64,000 bases of DNA from contig CAYURO010000014.1 of the NCBI GenBank assembly GCA_964447285.1, forward strand, positions 43,841-107,840. The letters are read 5' to 3'. This stretch comes from CAJBNH01 sp964447285 (GTDB lineage: Bacteria; Myxococcota_A; UBA9042). Position numbers and translations under genes: made by a program. The notes under the pieces were generated by a model, which ran no database searches, was not told the origin of the DNA, and saw only the letters and a list, made by a program, of their open reading frames with translations. Below, in pieces: positions 41,545-49,261 of the stretch; within the stretch, counting starts at the first letter, position 1; each line of letters begins with the position of its first letter.

Positions 41545-41931
41545 ATGAAGATCGCCATCTCCACGTACGACGACCGCACCGTTGGCGGCCACTTGGGTCG
41601 CGCCGGCCGCTTTTTCATTTACACCGTCGATCAGCATCAGCCGGTGGGTCGCGAGCTGCGCTTGGTGCAGCCCATCCACGCGCCGGAAGGCAGCGGTCTG
41701 CCGAATGGGTCGCACGAGACGATGGTCGAGGCGCTGTCGGACTGCAGTGCAGTGCTGACTGGCGGCATCGGCCCAGGCATGGTGCGCGCGCTGAATGCCG
41801 CCGGGATCACTGCGGTTGTCACGGACGAGTCGGACCCCGAGGCGGCGATCCGGGACTTTCTGGCGGGCCAGCTGATTCCGGCACAGGCGGTCGGCACATG
41901 TGGTTGCGGCGGACACGGCCATACCCACTAG
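41545..41931 (+). CDS. Stand-alone NifX/NifB-C-terminal-like (dinitrogenase FeMo-cofactor family) protein, 128 aa
   Basis: The small single domain of the Nitro_FeMo-Co family (PF02579-like) spans the first ~110 residues: MKIAISTYDDRTVGGHLGRA, FFIYTVD, LTGGIGPGMVRALNAAGITA. It ends in a metal-binding-looking tail, CGCGGHGHTH. Family members bind iron-molybdenum cofactor precursors or other iron-sulfur species. Stand-alone versions in non-diazotrophs have unclear roles. No nif genes are in the window. ATG 41545 is used; a TTG nine bases upstream is closer to the AGGAG. It converges on purQ with an 18-bp gap. Confidence 0.85.
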   Translation: MKIAISTYDDRTVGGHLGRAGRFFIYTVDQHQPVGRELRLVQPIHAPEGSGLPNGSHETMVEALSDCSAVLTGGIGPGMVRALNAAGITAVVTDESDPEAAIRDFLAGQLIPAQAVGTCGCGGHGHTH

Positions 41932-41938
41932 CCGCGCC

Positions 41939-41952
41939 TGACCAAATGGTCA
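41939..41952. promoter_or_regulatory. Inverted repeat TGACCAAATGGTCA at the 3' end of purQ
   Basis: Six-base arms TGACCA/TGGTCA with a two-base centre lie across the junction of the convergent NifX-like and purQ genes. The sequence is very like the repeat on the other side of purQ (42677-42690). It could be a short bidirectional hairpin or an operator. Confidence 0.3.
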
Positions 41953-42654
41953 GTTACCGCGCTGCACCTCGGCCAACAGACCTTCCAGCATCGCCCGTCC
42001 GCCGACCGGCCCCAGCACCGGGTCCACCGCCCGCTCTGGGTGCGGCATCATGCCGATCACGTTGCCCTTTTCGTTTGCGATGGCCGCGATGCCGTGGGCA
42101 GATCCGTTCGGGTTCACCGCACGATTCGCCTCGCCGGTGAGTGGGTCGGCATAGCGCAGCAACACCCGTCCGGTCGCCTCCAGCGTGGCCAACGTCGACG
42201 CATCCGCGAAGTAGTTGCCCTCCATGTGCGCGACCGGCATCGCGTGAAGGCTGCCGGGCTGCAGCCCGGCGGTCAGGGCGCTTGCCCGGCTCTCTACTCG
42301 CAAGCACACGTCGCGGCACACGAACTGCACGCCCGCGTTGCGCAACAGCGCCCCGGGCAGCAGCCCAGCTTCGGTCAACACCTGAAAGCCGTTGCAGATG
42401 CCCAGCACGACCCCGCCCGCGTCGGCAAAGGCGCGCACCGGCCCCATGATCGGCGACCGGGCAGCGATCGCGCCGCTGCGCAGGTAATCGCCGTACGAAA
42501 AGCCCCCGGGCAAGACGACAAGCGCGGTTCCCACCGGTAGGCCCGAGTCGCGATGCCACACCAAGCGCGCGTCAGCCCCCAGGACCGTCCCCAGCGCGTG
42601 CACGACGTCCTGGTCGCAGTTGGACCCGGGAAACTGCAGCACGGCGACGATCAT
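41950..42654 (-). CDS. purQ: Phosphoribosylformylglycinamidine synthase, glutaminase subunit, 234 aa
   Basis: A class I glutamine amidotransferase that supplies ammonia to PurL. The N-terminus IVAVLQFPGSNCDQDVVHAL is typical of PurQ. The nucleophile elbow is VLGICNGFQVLTEAGLLPGA (Cys in GICNGFQ), and the His-Glu pair is in GMMPHPERAVDP. The length matches the family. It is 33 bp downstream of purS, so the two form a pair, while their partner purL is encoded about 7 kb away on the same strand. Confidence 0.95.
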   Translation of the reverse strand: MIVAVLQFPGSNCDQDVVHALGTVLGADARLVWHRDSGLPVGTALVVLPGGFSYGDYLRSGAIAARSPIMGPVRAFADAGGVVLGICNGFQVLTEAGLLPGALLRNAGVQFVCRDVCLRVESRASALTAGLQPGSLHAMPVAHMEGNYFADASTLATLEATGRVLLRYADPLTGEANRAVNPNGSAHGIAAIANEKGNVIGMMPHPERAVDPVLGPVGGRAMLEGLLAEVQRGN

Positions 42655-42676
42655 CGGGAGCTCCGGAATTCTATCC

Positions 42677-42690
42677 TGACCGTTCGGTCA
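42677..42690. promoter_or_regulatory. Inverted repeat TGACCGTTCGGTCA between purS and purQ
   Basis: Perfect six-base arms with a two-base centre, overlapping the purS stop codon. ACCG-N2-CGGT symmetry is the style of many TetR-family operators. A near copy (TGACCAAATGGTCA) occurs at 41939-41952, so purQ is flanked by matching repeats. Confidence 0.35.
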
Positions 42691-42933
42691 ATCCATCCAG
42701 TCGATGCGAAAGTCCTCGATCACCAGATTCGCCAGCAGTTCTCGAGTCATCTGCTCGATCTTGGCCTGCGCCTCCTGGCGATCAACTCCCTCCAGCAGCT
42801 CAACGTCCACGATGCGACCGACGCGAACGCTCTTCACGACGCCATAGCCCAAGCCGTCCAGCGCATGGGCGACGGCGCGGCCTTGGGGGTCCAGCACTTC
42901 GGGACGGGGCACGATGGTGACACGGGCGCGCAT
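42688..42933 (-). CDS. purS: Phosphoribosylformylglycinamidine synthase subunit PurS, 81 aa
   Basis: A small dimeric or tetrameric protein that bridges PurL and PurQ and helps channel ammonia. The sequence is typical: VTIVPRPEVLDPQGRAVAHA, LDGLGYGVVKSVRVGR and ANLVIEDFRI. The length (81 aa) is standard. It starts at ATG 42933, 18 bp after the PEGA lipoprotein gene, and is followed by purQ. Confidence 0.95.
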   Translation of the reverse strand: MRARVTIVPRPEVLDPQGRAVAHALDGLGYGVVKSVRVGRIVDVELLEGVDRQEAQAKIEQMTRELLANLVIEDFRIDWMD

Positions 42934-42951
42934 GCGAGCTTCCTGTTGCGT

Positions 42952-44001
42952 TTAGCGCAGATCCACTTCCAGCGATGTCGTCATTCCAGACTGGACCTTC
43001 AGCTTGTACTCACGGCGCAGCCCCAAGCGTTCGTTCTCCAACACGACGATGTGGCTGCCGGGCGACACGGGGTAGGACAGGATGGGCGTCTCCATGTCCA
43101 ACGCCACGCCATCGACCAAGACCTTGGCCCCCGGCACGCTGTCGATGAACAAGTAGCCCTCCTGCCCGGAGGGACCCGACGGCGCCTGATAGCCGACGTC
43201 TCCCGCAGTTGCGACGGCCAGCTGGCGCACGGCGTCGATGAAGGCGGCATAGCGCCGATCGTCCAGTCGATACGGGTCCGCGACCAGAATCGTGTTCTCC
43301 TTGCCGTTCAGACGGAACGACAACTCGTAGAGTGGCACGCTAGATGTCGGTGGCCCGACCCAGTCCTCGAGCACCTCGGGCTCGACGCGCTGGCCCTTCG
43401 CCTTGGCCTCCTCGCGGTCTTTGACCAGCTTGGCGTAGGCGGCCTTGTCCTTCTCGACTGCGGGCGGCAACGGCGGCGCGGGCAGGTCCATCGCGCCCAG
43501 ATCCCGCAGGTGGCCCAGCAGCTTGCGCAGGGTCTCGCGGGACAGCAGCTCCGTGCGGGCGGTCACGTCCCGGCGCCCCATCGCCCCCCGGACATGCGAT
43601 GCGATACCTGCGGATCCGCGCACCGTCAGCTCATAGGCGACGTACTGAAACGGCCCCGGATTGGCGCGCAGCAGCACCCGCGCCCAGCTATCCTCCAGTT
43701 CGGCGTCGGTCGGCAAGCTGCCCGACTCAGGCACCGAGGCGGCGACAGGCTGGACCGGATCGCGGGAATCACCAGGCAGCTCTGGGGCTTCCGCTTCATC
43801 GGAGGACGCGAACCGGTCGACCGGTGACGCGTGGTCTGGGGCTTCCTCTGCCTCGGCCGCCGGTGGCAGGGGCTGGGCCGGAGTCTCGTCGGCCGCAGCT
43901 ACGGGCACTGCGGAGGCCTGCACCGGCGCAGCGCCGCAGCCAAGCAGTAGTCCGCCTGCAAGCGCAACCAAGCCGAATGCATTGACTTTGTGAACGATCA
44001 T
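42952..44001 (-). CDS. Lipoprotein with C-terminal PEGA-like domain, 349 aa
   Basis: The ATG at 44001 overlaps the stop of the channel gene (ATGA). The lipoprotein signal has lipobox LLGC (MIVHKVNAFGLVALAGGLLL, then GC). An Ala/Glu/Pro linker runs to about residue 100. The middle is mixed alpha/beta with a charged helix (EKDKAAYAKLVKDREEAKAK). The C-terminus (YLFIDSVPGAKVLVDGVALD, VSPGSHIVVLENE) is a PEGA-type beta domain found on surface and wall-associated proteins. Coupling to the channel gene suggests an envelope link; the role is unknown. Confidence 0.75.
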   Translation of the reverse strand: MIVHKVNAFGLVALAGGLLLGCGAAPVQASAVPVAAADETPAQPLPPAAEAEEAPDHASPVDRFASSDEAEAPELPGDSRDPVQPVAASVPESGSLPTDAELEDSWARVLLRANPGPFQYVAYELTVRGSAGIASHVRGAMGRRDVTARTELLSRETLRKLLGHLRDLGAMDLPAPPLPPAVEKDKAAYAKLVKDREEAKAKGQRVEPEVLEDWVGPPTSSVPLYELSFRLNGKENTILVADPYRLDDRRYAAFIDAVRQLAVATAGDVGYQAPSGPSGQEGYLFIDSVPGAKVLVDGVALDMETPILSYPVSPGSHIVVLENERLGLRREYKLKVQSGMTTSLEVDLR

Positions 44002-45422
44002 GCGGGACCTCGCCTGGAGTCGCTTTCGTCTGGCGAGTCACTCGACGCGGCGCGCGCGGACACCGTCTCCGACGCTTGAGGGGGCGCTGCGGTCTGTGAC
44101 GCTTCGGTCTCGACGGGTGCGGCACCAGACTGAAACTCGCGGCCGGCATAGCGTCCGGTCGAGCGACTCCCGTCGGGCAGAGCCTCCCCACCCTCTCGCA
44201 AGTTCTGACGATCACTGCGCACGCGCTCGATGACCCGGCAGATCTCCGCCGCCGTCTCGGCCACTGGCGACAGCGGCGTCACGTCGGGGTACGAAGCCAG
44301 ACTCTCCGCCAACTCAGGCGACAGCAGCCGCACCACCGTCGGCACCCCCACCTTCCTGTCGCTCATTTGCAGGCCGATGTGCAGGTTGACGGTGTCGGAG
44401 TCCGTCAGCGCCAGCGCGACTCCAGCCCACCACGCTCCCGCTAGGTCCAGCGTGTCCTCGACCTTGGCATCACCGACGACCACGGGAATGCCCGCCGACC
44501 GCAGCCGATGCACGTTGCGGCACACGGGGTTGCTGTCGATGACGACCACCTTGACCTTGGCTTGGTGCAGCAACTCGGCCACCCGGGTGCCGACGTTGCC
44601 CGCGCCCATCACGACGACGTGGTCCTGCAGGCGCACCGGCACCAACCCTGCTCCCGCAAACCGCCGCGTCAACAGCCAGTCGGCCAGGATGCCGATCGTG
44701 CCCGCCAGCAGCAGCGGTGCGACGACCGAGAGCGCCATCGCGACCACTCGCACGCCTTGGTGTGCCCGCAAGATGTGCGGATCCCCGTGGCCCGCCGAGA
44801 CCATCGAGGTCCAGGACGTGTAGAACCCTTCGAACAGACTCAGCTTCAGCGCGCTGGCCAGGTACAGCGACGCGGGCAACAGCGTCAGCAGCAGCAACGC
44901 CATCATCGCCAGCAACAGCACGCTCGCCCTCGGCAGCCGGTGAATCGCGGGTCGCCTTCGGCGGGCACCGGGGTGATGTCCGCGCCGCTCGGCCAACAAG
45001 TGCATCGCCAGATCGGCCGCCACGGGTGCGGTCGTCGATCCCATCGAGTAGACGTGGACGTGCGGCACCGTCATCCGCAGAAAGCGCACTAGCGTCGGGT
45101 CGCCCACGCGGACGACCAGCGGGGCCTGACCGCTCAGCCGGCGCATCATCAGGCACGCATCGACGTTCAGTGCGGCGTCGTTGGCACCCAGCACCAGAGC
45201 CCCGCAGTGCGGCAGGTCCAAGCGCTCGAGATCCGTCGCCGAATTGGGGCTACCGACCAGCGTCTCGATGTTCAGGCTCGCCAGCTCGCGGCCATAGCGC
45301 TCAAGCTCGGCGGGCGTCACCAGCGCGCGGACCGGCACGTTCAAGGCGTGCAGACGGTGCAGGACGGCAAGACCCAACGGCTCGAGTCCGGCAACGACAA
45401 CGGGCCAGGATTGCGCGGGCAT
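43998..45422 (-). CDS. Two-TM ion-channel-like protein with two RCK/TrkA-N-type domains, 474 aa
   Basis: The ATG at 45422 has AAGG eight bases upstream; longer starts (45461, 45512) are possible. Residues about 6-145 form a Rossmann domain without a clear nucleotide loop. Two transmembrane helices (about 167-190 and 222-248) flank a pore-loop-like segment. Residues 266-400 form a second, well-kept TrkA-N domain (VVVMGAGNVGTRVAELL, VVVIDSNP, GDAKVEDTLDLAG). The filter position reads SAGHGD (209-214) instead of the TVGYGD of potassium channels. This resembles Castor/Pollux-type or RCK channels, so ion selectivity is uncertain. The acidic/Ser/Ala C-tail is disordered. Confidence 0.78.
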   Translation of the reverse strand: MPAQSWPVVVAGLEPLGLAVLHRLHALNVPVRALVTPAELERYGRELASLNIETLVGSPNSATDLERLDLPHCGALVLGANDAALNVDACLMMRRLSGQAPLVVRVGDPTLVRFLRMTVPHVHVYSMGSTTAPVAADLAMHLLAERRGHHPGARRRRPAIHRLPRASVLLLAMMALLLLTLLPASLYLASALKLSLFEGFYTSWTSMVSAGHGDPHILRAHQGVRVVAMALSVVAPLLLAGTIGILADWLLTRRFAGAGLVPVRLQDHVVVMGAGNVGTRVAELLHQAKVKVVVIDSNPVCRNVHRLRSAGIPVVVGDAKVEDTLDLAGAWWAGVALALTDSDTVNLHIGLQMSDRKVGVPTVVRLLSPELAESLASYPDVTPLSPVAETAAEICRVIERVRSDRQNLREGGEALPDGSRSTGRYAGREFQSGAAPVETEASQTAAPPQASETVSARAASSDSPDESDSRRGPA

Positions 45423-45617
45423 CGCTTTGCCTTTGGACCGCGATCTCGTTTCGGCGTGCATCGCCCCAGACGAATCGGCGGGCCGTCGGGCCTCTGGGAG
45501 TCCCGTGCGCATCAGGGTTTCCACATTGTACGCATCGGTCAAGGTGCGGCAGCGAACTTCGCGGGATTGCGGGGGCGTCGCAAGGGTGGCATGGATCCGT
45601 CCGATCGAGGTGGACCG

Positions 45618-46394
45618 ATGACGACCGAACGCCCGAATCCGACCGACTGGCGCACCGACGCCACCGCCGTCGCCGCGTATGTGCAGGCGATAGAGGGCTG
45701 GTTCGTCGAGCTACGGGGCCGTGGCGTGCAGTGGTCGCCGTCCGATGCCGCTCGTGCGCAGTCTTGGTATGCGATGGGCGTGCCGCTGGGTACCGTCCTG
45801 CGGGTGCTGCGCGCCCGTGCCAAGGCGTGGCGGTACCAGCACGGCGACGACGCTCGACTGCCGGTGGGACTCGCGTGGTACGACAAGGCCATCCTGGAGC
45901 AACACCGCCACTTGGCCAGGCAGGGTCGCCCCGCACAAGTTCCCTCCGCTACGCAGGAAGACACGCTGGATGGTGCGGATCCGGCCGACCACGCGACGCT
46001 GGGCGACCTGCTCGATCCCCTTCCCGATCTGGCCAAGGCAGCCTCCCACCCTGTCGTCGCGATCGCGTACCGGAAGGCCCACACGTGGCTGGACAAGCAG
46101 CTGCACCCAGCCAAGGACGCCGAGCTGGCTGCCGACGAACCGGCCGGCGACCTGGATGCGCAAATCGATCGCTGCCAAGCGCTGTTGCGCCGCACGGTGC
46201 TGGCCGGTCTCGATGATACGGAGATGGCGGTGGTGGACGCGGCGGTCGACGGACAGCTCAGCCCGTTCGTCGGGCAGTTGGGGCGCAAGGCGCTGCTGGG
46301 GCGACGGCAGGCGCTGCTGGACCGCGAGCTGGCGGCGCGCTTCGGCTTGCGGATGCCGACACGAGCGGGTTGGATCGACCCGCGCGACGTTTGA
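45618..46394 (+). CDS. Unknown cytoplasmic protein upstream of a DnaC-like ATPase, 258 aa
   Basis: The ATG at 45618 follows GAGGTGG; ATG 45591 is an alternative. The protein is soluble, helical and Ala/Arg/Asp-rich. It has a segment suggestive of a winged-helix or DnaD-like fold (SWYAMGVPLGTVLRVLRARA) followed by VGLAWYDKAILEQHRH. A C-terminal half of helices contains VLAGLDDTEMAVVDAAVDGQ. I recognise no family. The 49-bp spacing to the DnaC-like gene suggests co-transcription. A replication-initiation or loader-partner role is an inference from position only. Confidence 0.65.
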   Translation: MTTERPNPTDWRTDATAVAAYVQAIEGWFVELRGRGVQWSPSDAARAQSWYAMGVPLGTVLRVLRARAKAWRYQHGDDARLPVGLAWYDKAILEQHRHLARQGRPAQVPSATQEDTLDGADPADHATLGDLLDPLPDLAKAASHPVVAIAYRKAHTWLDKQLHPAKDAELAADEPAGDLDAQIDRCQALLRRTVLAGLDDTEMAVVDAAVDGQLSPFVGQLGRKALLGRRQALLDRELAARFGLRMPTRAGWIDPRDV

Positions 46395-46443
46395 GGGCAT
46401 CCTCTCAGCGCACGGGGCCGCGGCCCTCGCTGCAGGAGACGAC

Positions 46444-47382
46444 ATGACTCGGTGCAGGGCAGCCCAAGGCATCCTCGGATGCGAAAAGTGTGGAGACGAA
46501 GGCGTGTTGACGCGCCCGGGCGTTGAGACGGCCGAAGCGACGTTGTGCGACCACCTCGCCTCGTGCCCGGTGTGCCACGGGTCGGGCTTTCGTCCCGGCA
46601 ACGACGCAGCGGGCTACGAAGTCATGCAACCCTGCGAGCTTCAAGGGCTCCGCAAGCGCATCGCGATGTTCAATCAGGCGGGGATCCCGCCCAGCTACCA
46701 CGGTGTCACGCTCGAGGCGTTCGAAAACCGCGGCGGCAACCAGCAGACCGTCAAGTACGACATGATCAAGCTGCGCGAGCGGTTACGCTCCGTGGTCCAG
46801 CCCGGCGGTAAGCTGCCGCGCGGCACCAAGGGCGTGGGGATGTCCGGCCAGCCGGGCGTGGGCAAGACGCACCTGATGACCGCCTTGGCGCGCTATCTGG
46901 TGCTGGAGCTGGGCGTGCCGGTCAAATTCACGGACTTCGCGCACCTGCTGTGGTCGCTGAAAGCCGGTTTCGACGCAGGCCGGGGTGAGGTGCAGCTGAT
47001 CGCGCCGTTGGTCGACATCGAGGTCCTTTGCATCGACGAGATGGGCAAGGGGCGGGGCAGCGAGTGGGAGATCAGCGTGCTCGATTCGATCGTCAGCGAG
47101 CGCTACAACCGCAATCTGACGACGTTTTTCAGCACCAACTACCCGTTTGCCGCCGTGGTGGCGACCGGCAACTACAACGACGCGGCGCGCGCCCGAACGG
47201 CTGGCGACACCCGGCTCGAGACGCTGACCGACCGTGTCGGCGAGCGAATTGCCTCGCGGCTTGCGGGGATGTGCGACCTCGTCGAGCTCGAGGGGCCAGA
47301 TTCGCGGCAGCCGGCAGTCGGCTCGACGGCACCCAAGACCAGCACGCGCGGACCTGCGGCCTCAGCCGGCCACCGCCGCTAG
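46444..47382 (+). CDS. DnaC/IstB-like AAA+ ATPase (helicase-loader type) with N-terminal zinc cluster, 312 aa
   Basis: The N-terminus has a Cys/His cluster (CEKCGDEGV, CDHLASCPVCHGSGF) like zinc sites of DnaC/DnaI-type loaders. The AAA+ core has Walker A GMSGQPGVGKTHLMTALARY, FTDFAHLLWSLKAGFD, Walker B VLCIDEMG and a sensor region TTFFSTNYPF, followed by an Arg-finger-like TLTDRVGERIASRLAGMC. This is the DnaC/DnaI/IstB branch. No transposase gene is near, so a replicative-helicase loader is favoured over IstB. It lies in a three-gene run followed by a GATC-rich gene-free stretch. Confidence 0.85.
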   Translation: MTRCRAAQGILGCEKCGDEGVLTRPGVETAEATLCDHLASCPVCHGSGFRPGNDAAGYEVMQPCELQGLRKRIAMFNQAGIPPSYHGVTLEAFENRGGNQQTVKYDMIKLRERLRSVVQPGGKLPRGTKGVGMSGQPGVGKTHLMTALARYLVLELGVPVKFTDFAHLLWSLKAGFDAGRGEVQLIAPLVDIEVLCIDEMGKGRGSEWEISVLDSIVSERYNRNLTTFFSTNYPFAAVVATGNYNDAARARTAGDTRLETLTDRVGERIASRLAGMCDLVELEGPDSRQPAVGSTAPKTSTRGPAASAGHRR

Positions 47383-47410
47383 CCATCCAGTTCCGGCCAG
47401 GAGACCCAGC

Positions 47411-48085
47411 ATGCAGTTGAAGTGGCAGGCGTTGATCGCGCTGTTGGCAAGTGGAATCGTGGGGTTGACCGTCGGGTACCTGGCACTCGGCCGGTCTCAA
47501 GTCCCGCCGGAGCAGGCGCCGTCCGCGGTCGCTTTGCCACCACCGCCACCTGCAGCTCCGGCCCCGCCACCCGTCGCGGCGCCGCAGGTCGATCCGTCAG
47601 CCAAGGCCAAGGCGCCTGCTGCCTCGCGCGCTGCCCGCGCCCCCCAGACCGCAGCCCCCACGGTGGCCGTCCCGGGTGGCGCAGCGCTTGGTGCAGTGGG
47701 AGATGCCCCGTTCGTGCCGGCCCGTGCCAGCGTGGATGCCGCCGCCGCCACGACCGACACGTCGATGCTGACGACGGGCCCGGGTCGCTTTGTGTTTCTG
47801 GAGCTGCAGACTGCGGCCATCCCCTCGCTGACCATGCGCGAGGGCCAGTTGGCGCGCAACGGCGCGGCGTCGTACGGCAAGTTCGCCCAGAACCCCAAGG
47901 TGGGCGCTGTCAAGGGCGCGCGGCCACGGGTCGAGCTGCTGCATATTGGCTGGGATCGTGAGGCCCGACCTGTGGTTGCACACATCCGCACGACGGGGTC
48001 GCCGCCGATCGAGGGCATCGTCGCACTGAAGATCGGAGACGTCTTCGTCGCGGTCACCCCGGACAAGAGCGTCCCGCTTCAGTAG
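47411..48085 (+). CDS. Single-pass membrane protein with Pro/Ala linker, 224 aa
   Basis: The ATG at 47411 begins with an uncleaved-looking hydrophobic anchor (WQALIALLASGIVGLTVGYL). A long Pro/Ala/Val linker (about 32-95) follows, then a compact C-terminal domain of about 100 residues (GRFVFLELQTAAIPSLTMRE, VELLHIGWDREARPVVAHIR, DVFVAVTPDKSVPL). The domain is beta-rich and not one I recognise. It starts 28 bp after the DnaC-like gene on the same strand, so it is probably in the same transcript. Confidence 0.7.
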   Translation: MQLKWQALIALLASGIVGLTVGYLALGRSQVPPEQAPSAVALPPPPPAAPAPPPVAAPQVDPSAKAKAPAASRAARAPQTAAPTVAVPGGAALGAVGDAPFVPARASVDAAAATTDTSMLTTGPGRFVFLELQTAAIPSLTMREGQLARNGAASYGKFAQNPKVGAVKGARPRVELLHIGWDREARPVVAHIRTTGSPPIEGIVALKIGDVFVAVTPDKSVPLQ

Positions 48086-48671
48086 ATTCCCATCTAGCAA
48101 TCACACCGCTAGGGATGCTTCACGGGGCTTGCCGATCGCCATCTGACGATCGCCAAATCGCGTGGCCCACGGCGATCTGACGATCGCCAAGAGCGCTTCT
48201 TCCGCACCGTTCGTTGGGTGAATGGAGGCTTACAGGGAATCGCTATTTGTCTCATGTGCTTACAAGCATGATCGCACGGAGCGGCCGGGTCGTGATCACG
48301 CGATCGGCTAGTGATCGGCGGCGTTCGACTAGACGATCGTCACACTCGGAATCCAGCCCAAGAACCTACTGTTTACAGATCGTTATCACAAGATACCCAC
48401 AGGACATCGCTGCATCGCCGCAACGACCCTTTGATCTCTTGCGCAAAAGTCTCCAGCTAGATGGTTGTCAAGCTGGAAGCGTCCCTACATGATGCAACCC
48501 ATGAGACGGGTCGGGACGCCCCCAGCGGAGACGCGGCGGGGCGGCACTCTACCTCGGTCGTCTCTTTCCGCGCACTGGAACGATAGAGGAAGTCGTGGAA
48601 GGTCCTGGAGTGGACGCGGCCGTTGCGCGGCCGTTTGATCCGGGACTCGTCGCTGTTCGGAGGGGACGGCA
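48086..48671. other. 586-bp gene-free region rich in GATC and palindromes
   Basis: No gene is visible. GATC occurs 11 times between 48134 and 48436. There is an exact 16-bp direct repeat ATCTGACGATCGCCAA (48141-48156 and 48175-48190, 34 bp apart) and a perfect hairpin GGCGATC-TGAC-GATCGCC (48171-48188). Perfect palindromes CGTGATCACG (48291-48300) and GACGATCGTC (48332-48341) are also present. Three TTACA-containing elements (48230, 48260, 48373) lie among them. The part 48200-48480 looks less GC-rich than its surroundings. It lies between the DnaC-like group and the sigma-like gene. A replication origin or a complex regulatory region are both possible. Confidence 0.6.
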
Positions 48672-49157
48672 ATGGACGCACTGGCGAGGCTGCAACGCAC
48701 CCAAGGCACCCTGACGTGCCAGGCTCGGAGCATCATGAGCGATAGCAAGAAGGACCGCCCGCGGCCGCGCACGATCCCGCCGCATCGCCTCTCCCGCGCT
48801 GAGATTCAGGAAGGCATTGCGCTGACCGACGCAATGGACTACCGGCGTCCCGCCAGCCGCGCTGACTGCGCGGAGGGTCTGCGCCCCTGCCCGTTTGTCG
48901 CGTGCAAGCACCACTTGTATCTAGACGTCAACCCGACCACCGGCTCGATCAAGATCAACTTTCCCGAGCTCGAGGTCTGGGAGATGCAGGACACCTGCGC
49001 CCTCGACATCGCGGAGCGCGGCGGCGTCACCCTCGAAGAGGTCGGCGCGATCATGAACCTGACCCGCGAGCGCATTCGGCAGGTCGAGGTCAGCGGTCTC
49101 GAGAAGCTGCAGCAGCAAGACATCGCCAGCGACCTCGAAGACGTCTTCCGCAGCTAG
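48672..49157 (+). CDS. Sigma-70 region-4-like DNA-binding protein, 161 aa
   Basis: The C-terminal half is a region-4 helix-turn-helix: VTLEEVGAIMNLTRERIRQV, EVSGLEKLQQ. Upstream is a compact motif with Cys/His (DCAEGLRPCPFVACKHHLYL, then DVNP) and DTCALDIAERGG; regions 1-3 are absent. It cannot be a normal sigma factor, because region 2 is missing. It is more likely a DNA-binding regulator derived from region 4; similar short proteins occur in deltaproteobacteria. ATG 48672 has GGAGGGG well placed; ATG 48735 also has GGAG, and the extra 21 residues of the long form may not be real. Confidence 0.8.
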   Translation: MDALARLQRTQGTLTCQARSIMSDSKKDRPRPRTIPPHRLSRAEIQEGIALTDAMDYRRPASRADCAEGLRPCPFVACKHHLYLDVNPTTGSIKINFPELEVWEMQDTCALDIAERGGVTLEEVGAIMNLTRERIRQVEVSGLEKLQQQDIASDLEDVFRS

Positions 49158-49261
49158 CCCCCCGAAACGACGACGGAGCTGCGAGTCGGCCCTTCGGTCC
49201 TCGCCCCCTGCGCCTGCCTGGGCTACCCTCTGGGGCCGTTCTACACCCCAGGAAGGCTTGG

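Noticed and set aside
46444..47382. IstB transposition helper
   Set aside because: No IstA transposase or terminal repeats are nearby; the Cys cluster and neighbours fit a helicase loader better.
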